Source of the DNA: Rhizophagus clarus
Lineage: Eukaryota; Glomeromycota; Glomeromycetes; Glomerales; Glomeraceae
Direction: 5' to 3'
DNA length: 64,000 nt
NCBI GenBank assembly: GCA_015698045.1
Contig: BLAL01000246.1
Coordinates: 434,001 to 498,000, forward strand
Within the stretch, counting starts at the first letter, position 1. Each line of letters begins with the position of its first letter. Positions 24,401 to 35,739 of this stretch are shown in pieces. The notes beneath the pieces are model-generated. The model ran no database searches. It saw nothing but the letters and a program-made list of their open reading frames with translations, and was not told the origin of the DNA. The position numbers and the translations under genes are program-made.

Positions 24401-24976
24401 TAATTTTATATATATTGTAATTTTATTATAGTAGTAACTTCTCCGGTAAACTTTATTACAAATATTACCTTAAAAAAGGAAGTATCCCGACAAGATCGTG
24501 AAAATGTTATGTTGAACTTGCCATATTTCAATTCTGAGTTGCTCCTTTCATTTGAAGATATTGGATTTAAATCAGCTCTTGTATATTCTCAAATGAGTTG
24601 GTATAAATTGGCAACATATACAATAGAAGAAACTACTAGTGGTGTCTTCTCCAAAATCCATCTTCATATTGGTGACTTCGTGACAATACAAGAAGAAAAT
24701 CATGATGAATGTTATGCAATTATAAAAGGAATCTTCAAATATAAAGCCAACAATAATAAATTTTATGCATTTATTATTCTTGATTGGTTTGAAGAAATTA
24801 AGAGAGTTCATCATGTATTGAAATGTCCCCTTTATCGTATTCAGGCAACCGATGATACATGTTGGAGAAGAATATTCCCAATATCAGTAGTTGACCATGT
24901 GCAAAAGGTTCACTTTGTTTATGATGCAACGAATGAATGCTGGATAAAAAATAATTTTTTTTTTACTGCTATATAA
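21500..24976 (+). pseudogene. tnp2/Plavaka-like transposase-derived gene, four exons, copy 1 (nearly intact)
   Basis: Exons 21500-22397, 22485-23895, 23973-24327 and 24432-24976 join in phase, with introns of 87, 77 and 104 nt. Order of parts: MLRNRARRDT basic start; acidic Ser/Glu-rich stretch (residues 60-135); a conserved NFAPYFQDFTTAALFCWIHK segment; a CGNFVYYYDND...LGRLRAI...EVWL segment resembling a BAH-like fold; a transposase-like core (YKLFLDLYYDDFG, SLGGVYIQFGN, LGFVPFGGDF, ADLPQGNDLAG, GCRSC); helical region; and a C-terminal HLHIGDFVTIQEE...WRRIFPISVVDHVQKVHF segment, also BAH-like. The core shares its layout (Asp, GN, LGF.P, P.E..L..G, D.P, C..C) with tnp2/Plavaka transposases. 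Damage is limited: TGA at 21656, TGA at 22115 (Arg in copy 2), and a small deletion around 23158-23165. Role unknown; a former transposase or a transposase still read as a spliced gene are both possible. Confidence 0.75.
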
Positions 24977-25425
24977 CTTTATAATTAGGACTTCTATTAT
25001 ATGAAGAACTTATTGGTGTTATATTTATATTTGTAATTAGGATGAAATTATTGGTGGTAGTAATTGTTATTTAAAATCAATACATTTAGCGATTTTTCAT
25101 ATCGTGATGACATTGTGACGATCTCAATCTGATCAACCAATAAAAACCTTTATTTTTTGTTTTTTGTTTTACTGATAAAAACCATCACACTCCTCTCTTT
25201 TCCGTTAGATACTCCTTTTACGTAAAAACGTTAGTATTTATTTATGAAATTTTGATACCTTTGAAATAAAGTTTTTTTTGAGATTTAACTACTGTTTTTT
25301 TCACAATGGTATTTGAAATAAAATAAATATACCAGCAAGTACGGTATTATTAACTACATTTACTTTTTTTTCAGTATTTTGATGAGTTGGAGGTATAAAA
25401 CAAAACTCGAATGTTAGTTTTTAAT
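24977..25425. other. No gene seen downstream of the tnp2/Plavaka-like gene
   Basis: A/T-rich. No terminal inverted repeat matching the upstream flank at 21.3-21.5 kb was found, so the limits of a mobile unit carrying the gene could not be set. Confidence 0.4.
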
Positions 25426-25429
25426 TTAT

Positions 25430-25580
25430 AGGAAGTTTCCTTACGTTTCTTATTATTTTTTTAGGTACTTTTTTTAGGTCCAACATTTCTTTTATTAATT
25501 CTTTTTAGGATATTGATTAGGAGTACTGGGTACTGGAAATTAAAAATGGTAAGTTTTCGCGAAACTGCCATTTTCCTTAT
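25430..25580 (+). repeat. Solitary intron-microexon unit
   Basis: Same design as the arrays: GAAGTTTCCTTACGTTTC hairpin, T-rich tract TTCTTTTTAG (ends 25510), a microexon of about 37 nt, then GGTAAGTTTTCGCGAAACTG, where the donor begins a hairpin. It lies about 60 bp upstream of a reverse transcriptase fragment and shows that the unit also occurs outside arrays. Confidence 0.5.
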
Positions 25581-25621
25581 TTTTTTTTTTTTTTTTCATT
25601 ATGTCTAATGACTTGTTGAGC

Positions 25622-25930
25622 AATCGCTAGCTAGATGTCGAGATAATAAATTATCCTTCGATTATCGTAAAATTGTTAGTAGACCATGGCATGTTTACAA
25701 TAAATGAAAACAAATCTTATCCAACTCCGGCACGGGTGATCGATTACTTAGGGTTTCAAATCTATTCAAAGGCAATGACACTCAAATTGCCAATACACAA
25801 AATAAAGAGCTTAGTGAGGGAATGTCAGAAAGCAAAACAACTCAAAATTCTCTCGTATGAAAACTTGCCTCGTTAATAGGAAAGATTGCGAACGCGATTT
25901 TCTACATTCCGCGACCAAAACAGAGAGGTT
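25622..25930 (+). pseudogene. Reverse transcriptase fragment, DIRS/Ty3-like
   Basis: Residues LLVDHGMFTINENKSYPTPA then RVIDYLGFQIYSKAMTLKLP, IHKIKSLVRECQKAK and, after a one-base frame change near 25865, LASLIGKIANAIFYIPRP. The pattern GF.I...KS..TP...I.YLGF.I.S......P..K......C......(R)LASLIGK is the thumb and connection end of DIRS and related retroelement reverse transcriptases. The catalytic part with the (Y/F)xDD motif is absent upstream and no RNase H or recombinase follows. About 100 residues of a protein normally several hundred long, hence a dead fragment. Confidence 0.75.
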
Positions 25931-27484
25931 TGAAGTAGAAGGATGGAATGGCTCAGAAACCATCATAGATTTATGTGTTAAAACGGCTTTCTTATGCGCA
26001 CTTGTGTCCGCAACTGTTGCATCTTGTTTTCAGTAAGTATGATATTATTATTAATCATGTATTTCTTAAAAGCTGAATGGTATTATTAAATAAGTATAAC
26101 TGCTTCGTTTACAGAAGAAATATTTCGATGTCACTGAGTAAATATTCTGGAGATGAAGTCGCTTAGAGAGGTATGGAACAAACTGAATAGTATTATTGGT
26201 GAATTATGTTGTTTTATTTTGTAGAATATTAATGTACTTAATAAGTTTCTGGAAATAAAGTTCAAACAAACTAGTAACTTCACTAATGATGTTCTGCTAA
26301 ATTGTAATTATTTATTTAATACTAGTAATTAAATTAATATCTATCAGATATGTAATAAGTAAAATTTTGATTATTAATAATTAAATTGATAAAATCATAA
26401 TACCAAGCCAATAACATTTAAATATTGTTAAGATATAATTGTTCAGTTTTCTACTAGTTAGTATACTATATCTTAATGACATCGATATGGGAACATATTG
26501 GCCTCATGCCAATCTTTTAATGATAACTGCGACGATATCGTACCGGCTTCATAGCGATCTTTAAATGATAAAATGCTGGCACAATTATAATGTAATTAAT
26601 ACTGCGACGATATCGTACTGGCTTCATAACGATCTTTAAATGATAACATGCTGGCACAGTTATAATGTAATTAATACTGCGACGATATCGTGTTGGTAAC
26701 AAAATGATGCTATCTTAGTGTCAATAAGATATTGTTTTGTTATTGTTTACTGTATCGTCACAGTATTATTACGTTATCGTTAAGAGAGTCATAACTATAT
26801 CAATACGTTATCATTTTAGAATATCGTCATGAAATCGTCAAGATCTCATAATGATGTCGTTAAGATATTGTTTTAGATTTGAATATTTCAGTAAAGTGAT
26901 CAAAGTTTCTTTATTATCAAAATAACAAATGGTTTTTCTCAAAGTTCAGATTGTGAATGAGTGATATTGATGAAGATGAAAGCGATAGGTTTTGCAACAG
27001 GCGTTGCAAAACCTGTTGCGAAACTTAATTTTTTTAATTGGATGTTAGTTTAAGTATAGTAAGTAAATTGTCAATTTTTTAGATTATCATGCTAAAACTC
27101 AAATCGAATTTGAATGAGTTAGATCAAATTAAACGACATTATTTTTTTTTTTTTATTTGTATATTAAACCAAAATCGACCAGTATGTTAAACTATACATG
27201 ATTTATTTTTTTATTTTTATTATTACTCATTAGATTCAAATGATCAAATATCATGAATTTTAATTTATTTTAGTTAATTGGTATGTTACATTAAACAATA
27301 AATAGATCAATAAATTGTTGTTTTATTATTTATTTTAGTTAATCGGGTATGTTAGATTAACAATGAATAGATCAATAAATTGTTGTTTTTTATTATTATT
27401 TAGTTAATCGAGTATGTTAGATTAACAATAAATAGATCAATAAAATCAATAAATTATTTTTTATTTGCAACCAGTTTCTAATAA
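25931..27484. other. No gene seen; GATATCG-rich intergenic DNA
   Basis: Between the reverse transcriptase fragment and family A copy 2. Holds the 75-bp tandem repeat listed separately and scattered GATATCG / CGATATC palindromes up to about 26870, plus a GCAACAGGCGTTGCAAAACC hairpin near 26995 like those that follow donor sites in array 1. From 27230 to 27450 a 65-70 bp phrase (AGTTAATCGGGTATGTTAGA...AATAGATCAATAAATTG) is repeated three times. Confidence 0.5.
26515..26700. repeat. 75-bp tandem repeat, two and a half copies
   Basis: GCGACGATATCGT starts at 26529, 26604 and 26679, each followed (except in the cut last copy) by (A/C)(C/T)GGCTTCATA(G/A)CGATCTTTAAATGATAA. The core ACGATATCGT is a 10-bp palindrome. 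Minus translation gives the repeat RYRRS..IITVPA..HLK, an artefact. Confidence 0.85.
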
Positions 27485-28843
27485 TATGGCTGATAAGCAA
27501 AGACAAGAAGAACTTGATGGACTTTTGGATAAGTGAATAACCGACACAATATATTATTTTTTATAAAACTTACCAAATTTCTTTACCTTTATCAAAATAA
27601 TTAATAGCTTTTACTCAGCAAATCAAATATCTTACAGATTATATTGAAGAGGTAGTGAATAAAGAGATAAACCAAGATAATGAAGCTAATGACGTGCTAG
27701 ATAGGAATACTTATGGGATAGCAGGTTCATCACGTTCTGGGGAAAATCCTTATGGAATAACAGGTTCATCGTATTCTGAGGAAGAACCGATTGTTATTGT
27801 AGGCTCTAGTGATGATGAGGTATAGAAAAATGTACAGAAAAATGCATCAAAATCAAAAAATATTAGAAAAGAACGAGCCAGCAGTAGCAAAAACATATCA
27901 AAAAATGCACCAAAAACAAAAAATGGTAGAAAAGAACAAGTCAACGATAGTGATAGAAAGAAAAAGCGTGACAAAAAGACTAAAAGAAAGACCGAAAGAG
28001 TTAAAGAAAAAGGAAAAGTACGAGCTCTTTCAGAAACCAGCAGCAGTTCGGATAGTGATGATTTTGAAGATTCTAATTTTAAAAATCTAACCAGCAGCAA
28101 TTCGGATAATGATGATTCTGAAGATTCTAATTTTAAAAACCTAAGTTCTGAAAATCAAAGTAATTTTAGCGAAGATGTCGCAAGAATCTATTTTAAAAAA
28201 CAAGACATGCCAAAGAATCTCAGAAGATTTGCGGGTAAGTAACTTTTCATTAATTATTGTAAGCTATTAATTTATTAGCTAATATTAATAATTTACAGTG
28301 GAAAGTTATTCGATTATATGACAAGTTACCAGAAATCAACAAGCTCAAATTAAGCAAAACTTTTAGTCAACAATGAAATATTATCAATGATATAATCATT
28401 CCCATAATAATGGAGAATATCAATACCAACATTTTCCCAATTACAGAAAGCATTATCTACCAGATAATCCACGCGCTCCATCGTCATCGTCGTGAGGGAT
28501 TTCTAAAGAAAGACAAATCACTAGCTTATAATAAAGAACAAGATAAAAGGAAGCATTCAAATGTTCGACGATATGATGTTAGTTTTTTAAATATTATTAT
28601 TAAGTAATTTACCCTTTGTATTAACTTATATTCTAATACAGAAACGAATAAAGCGATCCAAAATGATCAAACGTCTACAATTAGCAGATGACCAATTAAT
28701 AAAACAATTTTAGAGTACAGATCTACAGCCGATCCTTGATAATAACCTATATCATTCTCCAGAGAATTCAGAGACTGATCCAGAAAATCCCAGCAAAAAT
28801 CTAATTGTGACCAAAGATTTAAAATGGAGATCATCATCAGTAA

Positions 28844-31800
28844 CATCGGGAAAAATTTTGGTCCACAGATCTGCGCAATTCTGCGGAACCCAATTCTGCG
28901 CAGATCTGAGAACATGCCGATGCGCAGCACTGAAAAATTTCATGGATTTCTGCGCAGTTCTGCAAACACAAAAAAATCTGCGAAAATTTTCAAAAACAAA
29001 TCTGCAAAATTTTTCAAAATTTTTGACATTTACAATTACTTTTATTGTTAATTAACATCAATTAATTTATTTAATTTATTTAATTAAAGCATTACAAATA
29101 AATCAATTTACTACACTATTAACTACACTATTTTGGGTATTAAATGCACTAAATTTTCTGGCCTTTCTTTCTTTACTTTCACTGTTTCGTTGAAAATGTA
29201 AAAAATGTTTTTTTCGAGGTTTTTTACCTTTATATTAGGATTGGAACCTTTCTTTCAGTTTCCTGCGCCTGCAAAAAAAACTAACAAAACCGTCAGTAAA
29301 CGTTTCGTTAAATAAAAAAAAAAACAAAAAAGAAAATTAAATACCGTTTACTTTGAAATTCTATCCAGAGACAGGTCAGAAAACCGCAGACCTATACTAA
29401 TATTTTTCGAAATTTTAATCTTTGAAATTCGTCTGGTAAGCATCTGGAAAGCCGATGACTTATAAAATAAAAAATGAAACGGTTAGTTGACGTTTCGTTT
29501 AAAAAAAAATAATAAATTTAAATTTTCGAAGGTAAATACCTTCGAATTCTGCTAGAAGACCTCCGGAAAGACGCAAATCTAAAAAAAGAATTCGAAACGT
29601 TAATTAACGTTTTGTTAATAAAAATGAGCAAAAAAATTTTTTTTATCTTTGGGATGATACCAGGTCCGCCGCAAGGTGGGGTCCATCTAAAAAAAATGAA
29701 ACCGAACGTTATTTAACGTTCGTTGAAATAAAAATAAGATAAAAAAAAGGTGTTTTTTTTTTACCTTCAGTCCGCTTCAAGTTCCGGACCTAAAAAAAAA
29801 GAAAAATAAAATGAAACGTTAGTTTCATTTTGTTTCGTAAAATAAAATATTATTTCGAGGTTTTTTTACCTTTGAAATACCGCGGCCCGCTTCGAACTAG
29901 AGTTCCGGACCTAAAAAATAAAAAAAGAAACGAACATTAGTAACGTTCATTTAAATAAAACAAAAAAATAATAAATTTCGAAGGTATTACCTTCAAAATA
30001 CCAGTCCGCCTCTAAATTCCGGACCTAAAAAATAAAAAAAAATGAACATTAGTAACGTTCGTTTAAATAAAACATAAGAAAAAAAATAATAAATTTCGAA
30101 AGTATTACCTTCGAAATACCAGTCCGCCTCTAAATTCTGGGCCTAAAAAATAAAAAAAAAGAATATTAGTAACGTTCGTTTAAATAAAACAAAAAAAAAT
30201 AATAAATTTTGAAGGTATTATACCTTCAAAATACCAGTCCGCCTCTAAATTCTGGACCTAAAAAATAAAAAAAAAATGAACATTAGTAACGTTCATTTAA
30301 ATAAAACAAAAAAAAATAATAAATTTCGAAGATATTATACCTTCGAAATACCATAGTCCGCCTCTAAAGGAGTTCTGGACCTAAAAAAAGAAAGAAAACG
30401 AACGTTAGTTGACGTTCGTTGAAATTAAAGTAAAAAAAATTGTTTTTTTTTACTTAATGGTCCGCCTCGACATGGAGTTCTGGACCTAAAAAAAAAGGAG
30501 AAAAGCGAAACGTTACTAACGTTTCGCTAAAATACAAAAAAAAATTACTTTTTTCTTTTTTTTTTTTTTACTTAATGATCTGCCTCGAAATGGAGTTCTG
30601 GACCTAAAAAAAAGAAGAGAAGCGAAACGTTAATTAGTTTCGTTTCAATATAAAATATAATTTTGAGGTTTTTTTTTACCTTCAAAATACCCGGTCCGCC
30701 TCAAATGAAACTCTGGACCTAAAAAAAAGAAAAAGAAATCGAACGTTAGTTAACGTTTGTTAATAAAAATAAAAAAAAAAATTTTTTTCGAAATTACTTT
30801 TGAAATGATGTCCAAAGTCGCATGTTCGGTGTTCTGGATTACAAAAAGTAAGAACGAACATATGATAATGTTCGTTAAATAAAATTAAAAAATAAAATTG
30901 AACATTAATATTAACGTTCATTAAATTAAATTAATAAAAAAAGTCTGGAGCTGTACTTCAGCTTCCGGACCTAAAAAAAAGCAAAAATCAAACGTTAATA
31001 TTAATGTTCATTAAATAATAAAAAGGTCTGAAGCTGTACTTTAGCTTCCAGACCTAAAAAAAAATTAGAATTGAACGTGTTTAATGCTAACGTTCGTGAA
31101 TTAAACTTCAATAAAAAAATTTTTTGAAGGTTTTACCATCAGAAAAAAAAAGTCTGGAGCTATACTTCAGCTTCCGGACCTAAAAAAAAAAGCAAAAATC
31201 AAACGTTAATATTAACGTTCGTTAAATTTTAAATAATAAAAAGGTCCGGAGCTGTACTTTGGCTTCTGGACCTAAAAAAAATTAGAATTGAACGTGTTTA
31301 TAACGTTTGTTAAATAAATTAATATACTTGAAGGCTTTAACCTTCGAAATGAAGAGTCCAGAGCCGTTCTTCAGTGTCAAGGACCTCTAACCTTCGAAAT
31401 GGAGAGTCCAGAGCCGTTCTTCAGCGTCAAGGACCTCTACCCTTCGAAGTGGAGAGTCCAGGGCTGTTCTTCAGCTTCCAGGACCTCTAACCTTCGAAAT
31501 AGAGTCTGGAAAGGGCTTTGGGCTCATCCAAAACTTAGAAAAGAAACTACAAAAAAAAAAATTTTTAAAATAGCTCCGCAAGACAGATCTTGCCATTTTT
31601 GTCCGTAAAACTTCGAAATTTGAAAACAAATTTTTTAACTTCCTAATTTCTCGTTCATCCTGCACTTTAAAACCATAAGTAAAAAATTTTTGTTTGAATC
31701 CGGAACTTGTACCTTTGGCATTCTGCCGAACATTGGAAACTTGTCTTAAAGACTTCGAACCTTATAAAGAAACAGTATTTTTTAATTTTTTTTTTTTTTT

Positions 31801-32284
31801 TAAAAAAAAATTATTCTTGAAGTCCGAGTATCTGACAAGCTTCGAAGCTTAAAAAAAAATCCACTAAAAAATTTATTTTTTTTTTCTTTGGTATCTTTAA
31901 ACAAATTATTTTTTTTAAGGCGTTAAAAAATTATTTCTTTTAAAAGTATTATAAAATTATTTCTTTAAAGTGATAGAAAAAAATTGTTTCTTTAAAAAAG
32001 TTTAAAAATTAGCGATGTAAAGTTTATCAAAATAAATATGCAAAGTTTATCAAATTAAAGAGGAAAATTGTGAAAATCTTCAAAGATTTTTGTACGAAGT
32101 GTTTTTAAAAATCTGCAATTTTGGAGATTATCACAAATTTTTCATAAAAAAATCTTTGAAAAAAAAATAAAAAATAATTTCTGCAGTATTGCGCAGATTC
32201 TTAACAAAATTGCATTAAAAAAATGCGGCAATCTGCTAAAATCGCAGATCACCACAGATCTGAACTGAAATAACTTTCCCGATG
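28844..32284. mobile_element. Non-autonomous element D1 (3.4 kb), termini CATCGGGAAA, 2-bp target duplication
   Basis: Left end CATCGGGAAAAATTTTGGTC, right end ...AACTTTCCCGATG: 10-bp perfect inverted termini. Flanking AA/AA (28842-28843 and 32285-32286) is supported by the host gene, because removal restores the donor GTAAGTG. Subterminal zones are rich in AGATCTGCGCA / TGCGCAGATCT inverted motifs at the left and TTGCGCAGATTC, AATCGCAGATCACC motifs at the right. No transposase ORF; the interior is the minus-strand intron-microexon array. A second copy is at 57702-60698. A 2-bp duplication and short inverted ends with many subterminal motifs recall CACTA/EnSpm elements, but the terminus is not CACTA, so the superfamily is open. 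Confidence 0.8.
29150..31550 (-). repeat. Intron-microexon tandem array 3 inside D1 (about 20 units)
   Basis: Unit about 115 bp, read on the minus strand. A clear unit (about 30150-30040) is T-rich TTTATTTTTTAG, then a 34-nt microexon beginning GCCCAGAATTTAGAGGCGGA and ending TTTCGAAG, then GTAATACTTTCGAAA (donor in the loop of a TTCGAAGGTA..TACCTTCGAA stem), then AACGTTACTAATGTTC (branch-site-like CTAAT in a hairpin) and the next T tract. CCTAAAAA (acceptor complement) recurs near 29795, 29910, 30025, 30143, 30260, 30380, 30486, 30604, 30720, 30970, 31054, 31182 and 31272. Implied intron length is about 80 nt, like true introns here. Confidence 0.8.
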
Positions 32285-32748
32285 AAGTGTTTCTTTTTTT
32301 TCGAGAATTTTGTTTGATTTTATACTAACTATATTATCAAGTTGCGCCAATTTTTGCATGATTATGTAGATCGATTTGTTGAGAAAGATCAAGAACCCCA
32401 AAGAAAAGAACCAGAATCTTTGACACAAATTTTAACGAAAAGGAGATTTCTGCGCCTTTTTCATCACCAAAATGGACTCTTTCCAGCTATAGTGGCCGAT
32501 TGAAAAATGTCATGCAATTTATTCGTGATGTTGAAGATACTGAGGAGGAGACCGCTGAGGATGCTGAGGAGAAGACCGCTAAGGATATTGAGGAGGAGAT
32601 CGCTGAGGATATTGAGGAGGAGACCGAAGAGACCGAGGGGTCTGAAGGGACTGAAGAAACTGAGGAGACCGAGAATACTGAAGATAGTAAATGTGACTCC
32701 GACGCATTGTCAAGTTTATCATTTTATTATTCTTCAGGCGAAGAATAG

Positions 32749-35359
32749 ACTGATCAATTTTTTTGTAAATTTTTTTTTTTTTTTACATTTATTAAGATAC
32801 CAGTATGCCGGTATGGTTATATTTTATGAATAAGCGAGCATATTATATGTCCTGATATATATATTTTTATTAGATTAGTTAAAAATTTTATCTTTTATTA
32901 TCATGCGTTTTTTTATTATTTTGGCGGAATAAAAAAATAAAAATAAAAAAAAAATAAAGCATATTACTATTGTTATTATATAACATTATAATTAATTAAT
33001 TTTTTTAATATAAACAAAAAACAAGAAAATAAGGCAATCGGAAGAAAAAAGCCTAATATAATTCAATTGTTTAAAAATGCATGCCATTGGTGTTAATTTA
33101 TACCAACCAAGGAATATCATATGAGAAATTCCTGCCTTGATTTAGCATAGATATCAATCGGTAATGAAATTTATTAAATAAATTATTTTTTTTAGATTAT
33201 AATTCAACACGGATAGAATATTATAAGTTATCGATTGTCCGTCTATTCAGATCTGTAGTACACCGATTTTGCGATATTCACTCGGTCATATAAACATGCC
33301 ATCGGCATTACCCAGTAGAAATGATCTACCAAATTTTAATCTGATTGGTCAGGTCACTGTTTGATATCCCAAAATTTGGCTAAATATAAAAATAAAATCA
33401 AACCGGTGCATGAAGAAAAATTGAAAAAAGTGTTGTCTGGAGTATTATAATTTCAAATAACGAGAGGCAAATATTTGTGCAAAATTTCATGACAGAGCAC
33501 GCACATCGAAAGATATACAAAGGTAGAAACTAAGGTATTTCACAAATCTCGTTACTAATAAAACTGAATATCATAATTTACTTCCATAGACTTATCAAAT
33601 CTGCGGAATACTAAAATTATATACTTTATTTTTATACAGTATGCTGTGGTCTGGAACTGCACAAGGTTTTTGACTACCTAGGGATGAAGTTGTAGGGTAC
33701 TTATACCTGATAGGCTAGCCTCCTCTGACCTAGGGTCTCATTAATCGGGAGAAAAGGTGATTCCTAAGTACCTTTCACATCAAGAGCGGACAATTTTTTA
33801 CACGTTGAAGTACCATGAAATCTGTCATCAAGGTTAATAGGTATTATCTAGTAATAGACACTCCAAGGACAAGAAGAAATTAGTCTTTATTAGCTAGTCT
33901 TCATTCTGATTAAAAATGTGACGTACGCCCTTATTTAAATTGACTAATTCGCAGCACATTGCATAAGATTTCTTAAGGTCAGAAATGAATGTGTACCAAC
34001 TTTTACTCCTACAAGAATTTTCATCTTTTTAACAACTCAAGTTTTTAAGATATTTTAACAGTTAACGCAATCAAGGCAATCAAGTGCAAGCTCGATTGCC
34101 ACATCTCTCAGCAATTAGAAATGAATACTACCGATTATTCACTTCATTTAAGAATTTGATGGAGACCAATGGTATCCTTCGGGTTAAAATATTAGTTAGC
34201 ACTAGCATGGGAAGGTTTTTCAGGTAAGTAGCATTTCGGTTAGACTGCACTTTTAGGCATTGGTAATCAGTGGATTAACTATACATCTTATATTTATAAT
34301 CATTAATATATATCTTATAATTTATGACTCAGGTATCGGAACCTCAGTAGAGCCACATAATCGGTGTATGATGAAATGTTCCATAACTGAACTGCTTCCA
34401 TTTCAAATATACTCTTTCAATGGTAATCGTAAGCCCATTTTTGTTTTTTACACTACCACTTTTGATAACCTAAATAATTATTAAATTTAAATGTATTTAG
34501 AAATACATGTATCTGAAAGCTGAGAACTCCTACTAATTTATGACAATTCGACACATTGTTTCTCGAATTAGAACGTTGGTAAACATTACTAATAATGTTT
34601 ATAATAGGATCCTCGAAACTGATGAAACATCTTGATGTTGGAAAATTTTATTAAAAATTAAGAATGCTAGCAAACACTACTAACGCTCCATTAAAATTAG
34701 ACAAATTAACTAAATAGAATATAATGTAATAATTCATTAATTTGGCATTTATAATTAATTGAAATAAAATTAACAATATGAGTCAATTATAATAAATGTC
34801 CGATTGGTTACATTTTAGTAAATTATGCATATTATTGCAAAAATGGTATCAATCGGTAAGTTTGCCAAGTAAGAAAAATGGATAACAATAGTTTAATTCA
34901 ACAAGTGAATTAAAAAAAACTTGATAATAATAATTGATATCCAATAGGTACCCTATTGATATCCTATTGATAACTAATTGTACCCTTTTAAAGTTATCAA
35001 TCGGCTGTGAATTGGATACCCTAAAAATAATTAAAAAAATCGGGAACCATCAGTCCTTTTAGGACAGCCTATCAATTCGACAGTCTTTCGACAACAAAAG
35101 TTCAAATTAAATCTTTTTACTTAGGCCAACCTTATAGCTGGCCCGAATTAATACTAATGTAGTAATATATCAGTAAATATATATTGCTATAAAAGGACCA
35201 GTACAAGTATTGGTATATACTACATTACAATGTGAAATTGTATGCAATATTGGATAACGCGATTTTTTTATTATACGTGAAATGAAATTATCGGTACCCC
35301 GTTGACTGTACAACTTAACTTTTTTGCATCTATAAATATATAAACTATCATGGGAATCA
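32749..35359. other. No gene seen; intergenic, with a somewhat higher-GC stretch
   Basis: 33640-34240 has more even base composition than its surroundings and ends in TTTTTCAGGTAAGTAGC (34220), a donor-like site, which hints at a decayed gene, but no frame stays open and I recognise no protein. A/T runs fill 32760-33060. From 34900 the phrase CCTATTGATA / CCAATAGGTA appears in several orientations. Confidence 0.4.
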
Positions 35360-35705
35360 GTATCAATCAGTCATATGATCAGTATCAATCAGTCATATGT
35401 CTGATTGATGACTGGTCAATAACATATTGGTAACCGATTGGTCAAATCGGCTATGTATCTAACTTCAAATCTGTCATGAATCGGTTATATGTCAGGTTAA
35501 TGATCGGTCAATCACATTTCATCAATCGATCACCAACCAGGTAGTAATAAGTCATTAATAAGCATATAGCCGATTGATGATTAATTGAAATTAGATAGCT
35601 GATTGATGCCTATTTAACCAGATATCATCAATCGGTCATTAATATGTCATCAATCAGCCATCAATCAGGCATATGACTGATTGATATCTGGTTGACAATA
35701 ATTCG
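35360..35705. repeat. CAATCAG/CTGATTG inverted-repeat cluster
   Basis: More than a dozen copies of ATCAATC(A/G)G in both orientations with spacers such as TCATATG. The first part contains a direct 23-bp repeat (ATCAGTATCAATCAGTCATATG, 35357 and 35380). Strongly self-complementary; no coding content. Confidence 0.7.
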
Positions 35706-35739
35706 ACCTGTGAAAGTTTTGTTCATTTCGCTAAAATAA

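Larger units (their letters stand above)
27485..32748 (+). pseudogene. Family A copy 2: decayed multi-exon gene split by a 3.4-kb element
   Basis: Candidate exons: 27485-27535 (MADKQRQEELDGLLDK), 27638-28234 (acidic/Ser-rich with a Lys-rich middle, one TAG near 27825), 28299-28577 (WKVIRLYDKLPEINKLKLSK..., one TGA), 28642-28839 (KRIKRSKMIKRLQLADDQL...YHSPE...LKWRSSS, one TAG) and 32342-32748 (LRQFLHDYVDRFVEKDQEPQ, a frame change, then APFSSPKWTLSSYSGRL and an acidic EEET-rich tail). The last intron carries the inserted element at 28844-32284; without it and one copy of the AA duplication the intron is 59 nt, with donor GTAAGTG and a TATACTAAC branch site near 32322. Exons 3 and 4 align with family A copy 1 (LPE...L...F; ITESIIYQIIHALHRHR; LIKQF; YHSPE; WRSS). 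The product would be nuclear or cytosolic, charged and mostly disordered; function unknown. Confidence 0.65.

Noticed and set aside
28667..29055. Several overlapping frames on both strands
   Set aside because: They straddle an exon of family A copy 2 and the palindromic left end of D1, which explains the frames on both strands.
29150..31550. CRISPR-like array (regular repeats and spacers)
   Set aside because: Units diverge gradually, spacers are not unique, there is no cas gene and the context is eukaryotic; splice-like signals explain the periodicity.
33640..34240. Possible decayed gene with donor site at its end
   Set aside because: No frame or recognisable protein in any reading; kept only as a note on base composition.
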